DNA of 64,000 nt from Paragorgia papillata (Eukaryota > Cnidaria > Anthozoa > Scleralcyonacea > Coralliidae). Below, piece by piece: positions 1 through 9,390 of this stretch. The notes beneath the pieces are model-generated. The model worked only from the letters and a program-made list of their open reading frames with translations, did not search any database and had not been told where the DNA came from. Position 1 is the first letter of the stretch, and each line of letters begins with the position of its first letter. The stretch covers positions 478,501 to 542,500 of the forward strand of contig JAWNZC010000289.1 in assembly GCA_035771165.1 (NCBI GenBank). Reading direction: 5' to 3'. Both the position numbers and the translations under genes were made by a program.

Positions 1-1110
1 GACATAACCTACCATCACCTGACATAACCTACCATCACTTGACATAACCTACCATCACTTGACATAACCTGACATAACCTACCATCACTTGACATAACCT
101 GACATAATCTACCATCACTTGACATAACCTACCATCACTTGACATAACCTAGCATCACTTGACATAACCTACCATCACTTGACATAACCTACCATCACTT
201 GACATAACCTGACATAACCTACCATCACTTGACATAACCTACCATCACTTGACAGAACCTACCATCACTTGACATAACCTACCATCACTTGACATAACCT
301 GACATAATCTACCATCACTTGACATAACCTACCATCACTTGACATAACCTACCATCACCTGACATAACCTACCATCACTTGACATAACCTACCATCACTT
401 GACATAACCTGACATAACCTACCATCACTTGACATAACCTGACATAATCTACCATCACTTGACATAACCTACCATCACTTGACATAACCTACCATCACTT
501 GACATAACCTACCATCACTTGACATAACCTACTATCACTTGACATAACCTAACATCACTTGACATAACCTAGCATCACCTGACATAACCTACCATCACTT
601 GACATAACCTACCATCACTTGACATAACCTAACATCACTTGACATAACCTAGCATAACCTACCATCACTTGACATAACCTACCATCACTTGACATAACCT
701 GACATAACCTACCATCACTTGACATAACCTACCATCACTTGACATAACCTACCATCACTTGACAGAACCTACCATCACTTGACATAACCTACCATCACTT
801 GACATAACCTGACATAATCTACCATCACTTGACATAACCTACCATCACTTGACATAACCTACCATCACTTGACATAACCTACCATCACCTGACATAACCT
901 ACCATCACTTGACATAACCTACCATCACTTGACATAACCTGACATAACCTACCATCACTTGACATAACCTGACATAATCTACCATCACTTGACATAACCT
1001 ACCATCACTTGACATAACCTAGCATCACTTGACATAACCTACCATCACCTGACATAACCTACCATCACTTTACATAACCTACCATCACTTGACATAACCT
1101 GACATAACCT
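1..1110. repeat. 10-bp-register satellite array
   Basis: The array is built from two 10-bp modules, A (gacataacct) and B (accatcactt). They mostly alternate AB, with interspersed AAB, and stay in exact 10-bp register for about 1.1 kb. Variant modules (gacataatct, gacagaacct, accatcacct, agcatcactt) recur in the same order. For example, gacagaacct at 251 and 761 are both followed by the gacataatct variant 50 bp later, and the block starting with accatcacct at 11 is echoed at 351 and 881. This indicates higher-order repeat units. There is no coding potential, and the array begins before the window. Confidence 0.97.
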
Positions 1111-1227
1111 ACCAACTATATGTAACATACTTTTGTTTGTCTATCTAATGTTATTCACAAGTTTAAAAATGTATTAGATAAATATCAAGTAGACCCTACT
1201 ATGGCAGAACTACTGCAGAATCACTTG

Positions 1228-1291
1228 ACATAACCTGCCATCACTTGGCATAACCTAGCATCACTTGACATAACCTAACATCACTTGACAT
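1228..1291. repeat. Satellite remnant
   Basis: A short degenerate continuation of the satellite at 1-1110, with tcacttgacataacct-type modules and several substitutions. About 115 bp of unrelated sequence separates it from the main array. Confidence 0.85.
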
Positions 1292-2018
1292 AACAATATA
1301 ATTTTCCATAAGCGTATAGACTCTAGTATTTATTAACGTTCCATTTGCATACGGTTTACATGTGCATGCATGGTTCTCTGTAAAGTCTCGAGTTCGTTTA
1401 GTATGAAGCTTTTTTGGGTTATAAGTACGTTGTTACTTTTTCTTGGATATTTTACACCATGTGAATCTGTTCGTGTTTCGACAATAACTATAACGAAAAT
1501 CAAACGAGCAGTTATGTCTTTTGAAGAAGGTGTTCGTGGACAGCGTATAGGTGCATTGCTTATAAGAGAATGGCCAGCATCTCAAACAAATGATGGAACC
1601 TGTACAGATGTCAACTTGTCGTTGATTGGTATACCTCTCCAGCTATCTTGTTGTGGGACGTCTTTCATAGCCATCCTGAAGTTATTTCTAGTTTGTCGTG
1701 TCCATTTTGTTTGTCGAGTGGGATGATAAACAGTCTACAAAGATCAGGGAAATGGGCAGATGCAACGTGGGCTTCTTCAGTTTACGAACCGCGTATATTA
1801 TTATATATTTTCTCTCTCTCTATTTTCTCTTTTTTCCCCCCCTTTTTTTTTTTTTTTTTTTGTATATTATATATTATTCAATATTTTCTCCGTTTGTTGT
1901 TGCCATCGTTTTCACTGAACCCTGTCGTCGATTTGCATGAAAATGTTACGCAAAGCAATTCCTATAAGACTGCGAAGTTTGAACGAATTTCACCGAAGGA
2001 AATCCGATAAATAGCAAA
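1292..2018. other. Mostly unassigned sequence with one weak ORF
   Basis: This stretch holds one small plus-strand reading frame (listed separately), a polypyrimidine/poly-T tract around 1811-1861, and otherwise nothing recognisable. Confidence 0.5.
1370..1726 (+). CDS. Possible small secreted-peptide ORF (weak)
   Basis: An open frame of 118 codons. The methionine at 1403 starts a segment resembling a signal peptide: a short polar start, a hydrophobic core rich in Leu and Phe, then Cys-Glu-Ser. A dibasic Lys-Arg follows about 35 residues from this Met, and a few cysteines lie further on. That layout would suit a small secreted precursor. However, the end of the frame is low-complexity, no splice sites or homologous family were recognised, and the region is flanked by repeats. 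It could equally be a chance ORF or a 5' exon. Confidence 0.2.
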   Translation: MVLCKVSSSFSMKLFWVISTLLLFLGYFTPCESVRVSTITITKIKRAVMSFEEGVRGQRIGALLIREWPASQTNDGTCTDVNLSLIGIPLQLSCCGTSFIAILKLFLVCRVHFVCRVG

Positions 2019-2315
2019 TTAATAAGTCACGCAAATCTTTGTGGATAATTTTTGGGTGACGGAAAGTGCGGTTTTCTGGAGGTAAGGGCCCCCAGAAAAA
2101 GCTGGAGAAGCGAAAGTCAGAGTGAGAGTAAGGGCCCTCACTGTTATGGACCTTGCTCTCATGTCCCAGCCGGGCTTCCCCGTGGTGAAGTGACTGAGAG
2201 AAGCGAAGATCAGGGTGAAGGTAAGGGCCCTCGCCGTTATGGACCTTGCTCTCCGTCGCCGGTGTGTGCTTCACCGTGGGCGAAGTGTGGCCGAGGGGAC
2301 ACCACTTTCCGCCCC
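2019..2315. repeat. Dispersed repeat, copy 1 (two internal units)
   Basis: Shares near-identical sequence with 2779-2980, starting at ttaataagtcacgc. This copy contains two tandem units of about 92 bp, each with gtaagggccctc and gttatggaccttgctctc. Copy 2 contains one unit. A short hairpin (ttttctgg / ccagaaaa) lies near the left end at about 2072-2100. Small ORFs are open on both strands, which is typical of non-coding GC-richer repeats. Confidence 0.85.
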
Positions 2316-2340
2316 GATTTCTTTATTAATAGAATTTAAA

Positions 2341-2778
2341 AATATATATATACAATTTTGGGTTTGTTCTTTACCTCGCTTTTCGTATTACACAAAAACT
2401 AAATGATATTTCAACCATAAACTATATTACAAATTGAAGTTCTTTAACAACAACTCTAAATGTTCCGTATTTTTTCTCAAAGGGTGCGGTGGGTGGGGTA
2501 ACTTCGACTAGATGTTTTGAGGAAGGCGATCAAAACCAGAGTGAGCTATCTTGTTTTTTGACATGCTTTAGTGCTTATAAGCTTGGGATGTCCGGTTTGA
2601 TTAAATCGTATTAGATAGCTTGTGCATGCGCTTCTTTTTAATACCTTGTGTTTGCCAAATTGCTAAGAGCAATAAAAGTGACATAACGCAGAAAATGTCA
2701 TAACTGCGCTATTGCGTGAGAGTATTAAGATGTAGCTTCTCATTAATCCCAATTTATCTAGCTAATATAAATTGGCGC
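2341..2778. other. Spacer between repeat copies
   Basis: AT-rich sequence separating the two copies of the dispersed repeat. No gene, splice-site pair or repeat was recognised. Confidence 0.5.
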
Positions 2779-2980
2779 TTAATAAGTCACGCAAATCTTT
2801 GTGGATAATTTTTGGGTGACGGAAAGTGCGGTTTTCTGGAGGTAAGGGCCCCCAGAAAAAGCTGGAGAAGCGAAAGTCAGAGTGAGAGTAAGGGCCCTCA
2901 CTGTTATGGACCTTGCTCTCATGTCCCAGCCGGGCTTCACTGTGGGCGAAGTGTGGCCGAGGGGACACCACTTTTCGCCA
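2779..2980. repeat. Dispersed repeat, copy 2 (one internal unit)
   Basis: Second copy of the repeat at 2019-2315, offset by 760 bp and virtually identical over the first 165 bp. It then skips directly to the end of the second internal unit (gcgaagtgtggccgagggga), so it carries only one of the about 92-bp units. Confidence 0.85.
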
Positions 2981-3164
2981 CTGATCGAATCGAAGAGAAG
3001 ATCCCCCACGTGAAGCTTAAATCATTCTAGGATATCTATAGGTATATTATTTACATGTAATGAATAAATAAATAAACGAGCTGTATTTTCGCAGTTGACG
3101 CTAGTTCGACCTACGAAGGAACTTACGAGGCTTTGGAAAAACATGGCGCTGTTAGGCAAATACC

Positions 3165-3326
3165 TGTAGTGTCCTCGCACTTATATCATTTTAATATTCT
3201 TTTAGTTTATTGCTTTCTTAAACCCAAACACAGACAAACTCCCCACTCCCTTTCTTGCTCTCTATATACATATATCCTGTCACGTGTCACACACACACAT
3301 TCATACCCAGTACCCTAAACACAACA
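3165..3326 (-). repeat. 3' LTR (left copy)
   Basis: 162 bp, identical by eye to 7561-7722. Read on the minus strand it runs TGTTGTG...CACTACA. It contains a CACGTG E-box (3281-3286), a TATA-like stretch (3263-3275) and an AATAAA signal (complement of 3206-3211), giving a compact promoter and polyadenylation unit. Confidence 0.96.
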
Positions 3327-3342
3327 TCTTCCTCTTTCTTTT
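3327..3342 (-). promoter_or_regulatory. Polypurine tract
   Basis: Sixteen uninterrupted purines on the minus strand, directly abutting the 3' LTR. This is the expected position for the plus-strand primer of reverse transcription. Confidence 0.9.
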
Positions 3343-3487
3343 GAACTGAATCTCAACTAACATAACTAAAATAAACCATATATACATTGATTACTGACAA
3401 TTAAAGAGTTTGTTCTCTGATCAGTTTTCTTACTTTCATACTAGAAACGTTTATGACTTCAGTATATGTTCAAGAGATCCAGTGTCA

Positions 3488-6400
3488 CTAAGGAATATAA
3501 AATTTAGGTCTGGAATGCTCTCGACTTGGATATCGTCTTGCCAGTGTTGGTGCTTCAGTTAGTGCTGGTGGCTGATAATCAAGTTCGTCATCTGTTATTC
3601 TGTCTTCACTCCAGTTTTCACTTACATGCTCAGATGGACGCTGAAATATCTTGAAGTAGGATACGTTGCGCGTGATAACTGTAGAGCCATTTGGATCTTT
3701 TGCAGGGATTCTGGTTCCAGACACTTTTGTTACAACCAACGGCTTGGTGCTAAACTTAGGTGTAAATTTGTTTACTTTGTTTTGCTTTACCAATACTTCA
3801 TCTCCAACTTTGATGTTTGCAACTTTGGCTTGACGTTTCGTATCAACATATTGCTTGGTTTTGGCTTGTTTGTCCTTAACATTTTGTTTTGCTTGCTTGT
3901 GCATCATCCGGTAATCAACCTCCTTCTCTTCGGTTATGGATGGAAGTCTTGTTCGGATCTGTCTGTTAAACAACAATGCTGCTGGTGCCACTCCAGTAAC
4001 TGTGTGGGGGGTGGAGCGATAGGCAAGTAGGAACTCAGGTAATTCTTCTTTCCAATCTTTTCCTTCAATCTTCGCAGCTTTGATGGCCTTACCTAATGGT
4101 TTCATAAAACTTTCCACTTCCCCATTTGCCTGTGGCCACAGAGGCGTGACACGATGATGTTTAATGCCTTTGCTTTTCATGTAGTTCTCCATTGCTTTAC
4201 TGTCAAATGGAGGTCCATTGTCAGATGTGATTTGGTCAGGTATGCCATGGAGGGCAAACATTCGGTTAAGGCGCTTCGAAACAACTGTAGCAGTGGTTGA
4301 CGTGAGGACTTCTACCTCAGGAAATTTAGTATAGGCGTCAATTACCACCAGCAAGGTTTCACCACTCGGGTATGGCCCACAAAAATCCATATGAAGCTTG
4401 CTCCATGGTTTCTGTGGCATGTCAGTTTGTTGCAAAGGTGGTGGTGGGTTTCCTTTGCCAAGGCTCTGGCATGCATGACAACATTTAACATGATTTTCAG
4501 CACTCTTGTCCATTGCAGTCCACCAAACTTTCGATCGTAAAAGCTGTTTCGTCTTGACAATGCCCTGATGTCCTTTGTGGGCTAATCGTAATGTTTGTGT
4601 CTGTAGGGACTTTGGTATAATGATTTTCGTTCCACGCAATATTATTCCATTTTCTGTTGCTGACAGTTCGTGTCGTATTGCATAATACAATCCTGATGTT
4701 TTCCATCGTCCTGAGTGTAGACTTGCTATCACTTCTTGCAACTCAGCATCTTCTTGCGTTGCTTTAGAAATCTGTTCAATGGACATTGTTCTTGGTACCG
4801 ATTGTTCCTCCATAAAATTGATGTACTGGTCGGCGACATTGCAGCTTGAATTGATATCTGGTAACGGTTGACGTGATAACACATCGGCGGGATTGCCTTC
4901 CCCTTTTCTGTGCTGTATTGTGAAATCGTACTGCTGCAGTCTCATCGCCCAGCGCTCCACTCTTGCCGGTGGTTTTGCTTTTGGAGAGTAAATAACTTCT
5001 AATGCCTTGTGATCTGTTCGGACCAGAAATTTAGTTCCAATTAAATAGAGATGAAATTTCTCACACGCCCACACAACCGCCATTGCTTCACGCTCAGTCT
5101 GGGAATACCGGGTCTCCACTGGTGACAAAGAACGACTTGCAAAAGAAACATTGCGTGTGTTGCCATTTTTATCAACATTAGACAGTATAGCGCCAAGTCC
5201 AACTGGACTGGCGTCTACAGTTAACACCGTCTTTTGTGCAGGATCATAGTAGGCCATGATACAATCTTTTTCAATCTCTGTTTTGATGAGATCAAATGCA
5301 TTCTGGTAACTTTGTTGCCATTCATATGCTGTAGATTTCACTGTGAGTGCCCTCAAAGGAGCAGTGATTGTTGAGAAATCTTTTATGAACCGGGCACAGT
5401 AGTTGGCCAAACCCAAAAAACTTCTCAGCTCTTTCACGTTTTCTGGTGGTTGAGTGTGCTTAATGGCCTTGATTTTGTCCGGGTCTGCCTTTATTCCTTG
5501 ATCAGTAAGATAAAACCCATAAAACCACAATGAGCTCTGGTTGAAAAGACATTTCTTCTCGTTGACTGTCAGTCCTTTCTGTTCAAGGCGTTGCATTAAC
5601 AACATTAACCTCTCATCGTGTTCCTTTGGTGTAGTCCCCCAAATAATAATATCGTCCGCAATATTTCTTACACCAGGAAGGCCGCGGATGGCGTTTTCAA
5701 TTGCGCTTTGAAACACCTCGCTGGCAGAGTTAATACCAAAAGGTAATCGTTTGTAGCGAAATAAACCTCGATGCGTTGTAAACGTTGTTATTCTCCGTGA
5801 AGACTTTTCCAAGGAAATTTGACGATAGCCAGCCTTTAAATCTACTTTGCTATACTTTACAGCACCGGTCATGCTTTCAAGCAGTTCATCTACAGTTGGT
5901 ATTGGGTGTCTTTGTCTTTTCACAGCTGTGTTAACTTGTCGATAGTCCCCGCATACTCGAACTTCGGTTGGAGTTCGTAGTTTTGGCGCAACTACCAAAC
6001 CACTAACCCAGTCAGTACTTTCGTCGACCACTGGTTCGATTATATCTTTGTCGATGTAATCGTCTAGCCAAGAGTCGAGTTGTTTTCTCAAGTGAAATGG
6101 CACACGTCTGTAATTTTGTGCTACGGGAGGTACTGTTTCATCTACATGAATTTTCTGTTCGTGTCCTTTCAATTTGCCGATCCCTTGAAATACCTTTGGA
6201 TGTTTTTCTTTTAATTCTCTCAATTTTGGTTGACTTGTATCTTTATTTACATGTCCTGTGACCGGCGGGGCTTTGTTATTTTTTGACGGTGTCGTATTTC
6301 CATTGTCATGCTTGATTGCATTCAGTCGCAGTTTAATTAAACCAAGGTCAGCTGAGCTTTCACAACTTAGCAGCGAAGGTGTAGTGGTACCCTGTTTGGC

Positions 6401-7534
6401 TTGCGTTACGTAGAATGTTGCCGTTGCCATTCTTTTCCTTGATTCTATTACAGCTTGAAATTTTCCTTTCAACGGAACGGTCTCTTTAGAACCATACGCA
6501 TATATTCTAGTGAGCGTTCTTTGTAATTTGATAGGTTTTGTCGTGGTTTTACAGATGGCGTCAAAGTGTTCACTATTGAGCACATTCACCGTCGCACCCG
6601 TGTCGATTAAAAAATCCACTGTAGTTCCCTCTAGCTTTAATTTGGCGATCGGAATTTTCTTCGTTTTGCCATTAGCAGAGATCGCGAAGCCTGTCTCGTC
6701 ACTGCTCGAACTGTCGTCTTCAGGAGAAGGTAAATTTTCGCGTTGACCTTCATGCTTCAATGCATTGATTCCTTTGCGTTGTTTAGAACTTGGTTTGAAC
6801 TCCTTACCTTTGCAAACTTTCTGGAAGTGTCCTATTCGATGGCACTTGCGACATTCCTTTCCTTTCGCCGGACATGGATTATTTTTGTGTGGAAATATTC
6901 CAACACAGTTGTAGCATGTCTGTACTCTGCGTGTCGTATCATGTCGTTCTTCTCGTTGATAGTTGAGCGTCTCGTCTGATCGCCCCGCTGATGTTGTTGA
7001 TTTCTCTACTTCTCTGGTGTGATGATCTGATAGTTCAAGAGCTCTAGCATGAGCTATAAGATCTACAAGGCTTGGTTCATCTCGAAAAGCCTTTCGTCGT
7101 AGGCGACTCGATCGACAATGTTCGACAAGTTGAGTCTTTATTTCGTCATCGGGATCGGTGAACCCACACGTTGAACTTAGATGTCGAAGGCGAGTGTAGA
7201 ACTGGTCTATTGTTTCGTCCGGTTCTTGTTTGGCTTGTCGAAATACATATCGTTCGTACAACAAGTTTTTCTTCGGGGCGAAGTACGCCGTTAATTTCGC
7301 TTCAGCAGCGTCGTAGTCATCATCGTCTCCCGTATCTGATAACGTAGAGAAGATTTTCTCCACTTCTGGTCCCGCTAGATAAAGTAGCAATGCTCTTCGT
7401 CGCTTTGGTTCCTTAACATCAATAGCAATTATACTTCTCTTGAAACGAGTAAGCCAATCTTTCCAGCGTGAAGCTAACGAACTTTGGTCGGTGTACGGTT
7501 GAAATTGTGCAATTCCACTGAAATCAGCCATCAC
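3488..7534 (-). CDS. gag-pol: Gag-Pol polyprotein of Ty3/gypsy element
   Basis: A single 1348-codon frame encoding the proteins needed for retrotransposition. In order: a Gag-like N-terminal region; two zinc-knuckle-like Cys clusters (about residues 207-241); an aspartic protease with DTGA (311-314); a reverse transcriptase with the VDLKAGY Asp (565) and IADD as its active-site box (625-628, where YADD or FADD is usual); RNase H (LTVDAS, TDHKAL); and an integrase with an HHCC zinc domain (HKGHQGI...CCHAC) and a DDE core (MDFCG, TSDNG, ANGEVE). There is no internal stop or frameshift and no envelope ORF. The start Met lies 13 bases inside the primer-site region. Fusion of gag and pol in one frame is known in several Ty3 lineages. 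Confidence 0.98.
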   Translation of the reverse strand: MMADFSGIAQFQPYTDQSSLASRWKDWLTRFKRSIIAIDVKEPKRRRALLLYLAGPEVEKIFSTLSDTGDDDDYDAAEAKLTAYFAPKKNLLYERYVFRQAKQEPDETIDQFYTRLRHLSSTCGFTDPDDEIKTQLVEHCRSSRLRRKAFRDEPSLVDLIAHARALELSDHHTREVEKSTTSAGRSDETLNYQREERHDTTRRVQTCYNCVGIFPHKNNPCPAKGKECRKCHRIGHFQKVCKGKEFKPSSKQRKGINALKHEGQRENLPSPEDDSSSSDETGFAISANGKTKKIPIAKLKLEGTTVDFLIDTGATVNVLNSEHFDAICKTTTKPIKLQRTLTRIYAYGSKETVPLKGKFQAVIESRKRMATATFYVTQAKQGTTTPSLLSCESSADLGLIKLRLNAIKHDNGNTTPSKNNKAPPVTGHVNKDTSQPKLRELKEKHPKVFQGIGKLKGHEQKIHVDETVPPVAQNYRRVPFHLRKQLDSWLDDYIDKDIIEPVVDESTDWVSGLVVAPKLRTPTEVRVCGDYRQVNTAVKRQRHPIPTVDELLESMTGAVKYSKVDLKAGYRQISLEKSSRRITTFTTHRGLFRYKRLPFGINSASEVFQSAIENAIRGLPGVRNIADDIIIWGTTPKEHDERLMLLMQRLEQKGLTVNEKKCLFNQSSLWFYGFYLTDQGIKADPDKIKAIKHTQPPENVKELRSFLGLANYCARFIKDFSTITAPLRALTVKSTAYEWQQSYQNAFDLIKTEIEKDCIMAYYDPAQKTVLTVDASPVGLGAILSNVDKNGNTRNVSFASRSLSPVETRYSQTEREAMAVVWACEKFHLYLIGTKFLVRTDHKALEVIYSPKAKPPARVERWAMRLQQYDFTIQHRKGEGNPADVLSRQPLPDINSSCNVADQYINFMEEQSVPRTMSIEQISKATQEDAELQEVIASLHSGRWKTSGLYYAIRHELSATENGIILRGTKIIIPKSLQTQTLRLAHKGHQGIVKTKQLLRSKVWWTAMDKSAENHVKCCHACQSLGKGNPPPPLQQTDMPQKPWSKLHMDFCGPYPSGETLLVVIDAYTKFPEVEVLTSTTATVVSKRLNRMFALHGIPDQITSDNGPPFDSKAMENYMKSKGIKHHRVTPLWPQANGEVESFMKPLGKAIKAAKIEGKDWKEELPEFLLAYRSTPHTVTGVAPAALLFNRQIRTRLPSITEEKEVDYRMMHKQAKQNVKDKQAKTKQYVDTKRQAKVANIKVGDEVLVKQNKVNKFTPKFSTKPLVVTKVSGTRIPAKDPNGSTVITRNVSYFKIFQRPSEHVSENWSEDRITDDELDYQPPALTEAPTLARRYPSREHSRPKFYIP

Positions 7535-7546
7535 ACTTTTATATTA

Positions 7547-7559
7547 ATCCTCGTCGCCA
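7547..7559 (-). promoter_or_regulatory. Primer-binding site (tRNA-Ser type)
   Basis: Read on the minus strand this is TGGCGACGAGGAT, one base from the 5' LTR. It is the complement of a ...ATCCTCGTCGCCA tRNA 3' end, which I recall as the end of animal tRNA-Ser(GCU). This supports tRNA-Ser priming. Confidence 0.85.
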
Positions 7560-7560
7560 A

Positions 7561-7722
7561 TGTAGTGTCCTCGCACTTATATCATTTTAATATTCTTTTA
7601 GTTTATTGCTTTCTTAAACCCAAACACAGACAAACTCCCCACTCCCTTTCTTGCTCTCTATATACATATATCCTGTCACGTGTCACACACACACATTCAT
7701 ACCCAGTACCCTAAACACAACA
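7561..7722 (-). repeat. 5' LTR (right copy)
   Basis: 162 bp, identical by eye to 3165-3326. It lies upstream of gag-pol in minus orientation, so it carries the element's promoter (TATA-like 7659-7671). It is followed by the target duplication atacc. Confidence 0.96.
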
Positions 7723-7980
7723 ATACCAACACTCGATGCTTACATGCTGGAATGTCAGGGAGGCCAGAAAAAACCTGACGCTGGTAAAAACCCTGTGGGA
7801 AAAGCCAATGACAGGAAAAAGTTGGGTGGAGCCAAGACGAAACCAGCAGCTTCTCCACAAAGCAGTTATGTTACAAATTTTGTGCCGAGTGTCGATATCT
7901 TGCGAAACAACGCCAGCCTATATATATATAGTATGTATCTGGCATCAGGGGGAGGAATTTTTATTCGAGTGTTGGACTGA

Positions 7981-9390
7981 TTACTGGACTTTTAATTTGT
8001 ACATAAGGAGTTTGAGTACTGCCTGGAGCTGGCAGTTGAGGTCGGAAGGGAATCGACGATATTGGGAGAAAAATAGAATACGCTATTGCGAGACTGAAAA
8101 AAACGCCGTGTGTTTTGCGTCAATTGCGGTTATGAACTAATTTAACGGAAGGTATCCAACTGACATACAGGAAGTTGGATAATTGTACCAATCTGAGTGT
8201 TGACCAATGAGGGACTTGCAGCTAGAGACAGGAATGGCGCCGACGCCATATTGGTCAATATAAATAGATCTTTGTCGATGACGTATAAACTAATGCTGAA
8301 GACCGCTGCTCCAAAGTCAACAGTTTAATAATTTTAAAAAGTCTTCGTGTTCCACTGTTCCAGTTTGTACAGTAATTTTGGTATAATAAAATATCAACAT
8401 TATACAGATGGAAATCATCCGGCTGCAGGTACGTCGGAAGTACAGTACATAGATAGATAATTATTATGGTAAGATAACTATGGCAAGATAACATATACAA
8501 ACTTAAATTTTATCTAAAAACAAAAGTCACGACTTAAGTTTGTTTTATAATTTACAGTGTAAAAAAATTCAGTTTAATCATTTTTTTTTTTGTCAAAATT
8601 AAATTATGCATCATAACTTTACAATAAAAAACCTGTCTATAATATTTTTGCTAAAGTCATGACGTCATAAAAATAATTTTTTGCTTTTGCAACATTTGAC
8701 TTCTGATATGAAAAGACAGAGGCATTGAAGGTACCCAAAACGAGTACTTAACCATGCAAAATAACCATGACCTAAAGTCCTAAACCCTAACATTAATCTT
8801 AATGCTAACAAAAATCTAAACCTAACCCCTAAATAAAAAGAACACCACCCCCCCCCACCACCCCCCCAGAAATATGGTAAGTCTTCTTTAAAACATGACT
8901 CTACCTTGTCATATATTGAGCTCACTGGACTGGTATATTTATTTTAAGATTATGTAGTAATATAGACTCGAACACTCAGGTCAGACCAGGTCAATATCAA
9001 CACTTTTAATACAGAACGGACACACACAGACACTTGTTATTGACATACACTATTTTGGATACAACTGACTGATGAGATTTTATATTTACACGAGTTTTGT
9101 CGATTTACTGCAGCTTTTGCAGAACCATTCTTCTGGTGCTTTACGTAATTTTGCACAGTCCCTGTTGTAGGAATAATATGACAAAATGTTTGTTAAGTTG
9201 AGAATAATAATTTAAAAATTGAGTGTGGTCTTTTGACTTTGCTGAGATCATGGGTGTACCAAGCATTAAATTGTGAGTGCAGGGACATGCAAGTCTCCCA
9301 GGGATGCATGCAAGGGTAGCTGTTCTGACAAGGAATTGTGAATTCACTAATTCCAATATTTTCTGGGGTAACATACAGCCTCTACAGGGA
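7981..9390. other. Intergenic, no gene recognised
   Basis: AT-rich sequence without a convincing exon. It holds a short inverted repeat (ttgaccaat at about 8196 with attggtcaa at about 8242), a telomere-reminiscent but degenerate cctaa-rich stretch (8775-8831) and a C-run block at 8846-8869 (G-rich on the minus strand, possible quadruplex). Confidence 0.5.

Larger units (their letters stand above)
3165..7722 (-). mobile_element. Intact Ty3/gypsy LTR retrotransposon
   Basis: A complete 4558-bp element in minus orientation. It has two 162-bp LTRs that read as identical, a 5-bp target duplication (atacc at 3160-3164 and 7723-7727), a primer-binding site, a polypurine tract and one uninterrupted gag-pol frame. 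LTRs begin TG and end CA. Identical LTRs and an open polyprotein imply a recent, possibly still active insertion. Family placement (Mag/SURL-like Ty3 group) is inferred from the tRNA-Ser-type primer site and single fused ORF and would need a phylogeny. Confidence 0.97.
3095..7930 (+). pseudogene. Candidate exon split by the Ty3/gypsy insertion
   Basis: If the retrotransposon (3165-7722) and one copy of its 5-bp target duplication are ignored, the flanks join into one open frame. It runs from a plausible acceptor (ttttcgcag, ending 3094) through 3095-3164 and 7728-7930 to a good donor (gtatgtat at 7931), about 91 codons. The residues are mixed and hydrophilic with Lys/Pro/Gly runs, unlike random AT-rich sequence. 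I do not recognise the family. Without splicing at 7931, the frame stops at 7978. It may be a host exon or part of an older element, and the open frame could be chance. Confidence 0.4.

Noticed and set aside
1..1110. CRISPR-like array
   Set aside because: There are no unique spacers, the modules are 10 bp, and the genome is animal.
3626..4030. Plus-strand ORF of 134 codons
   Set aside because: Antisense shadow of the Ty3/gypsy pol gene.
8775..8831. Telomere-like cctaa-rich stretch
   Set aside because: Too degenerate and short, and not at a chromosome end; units are not regular.
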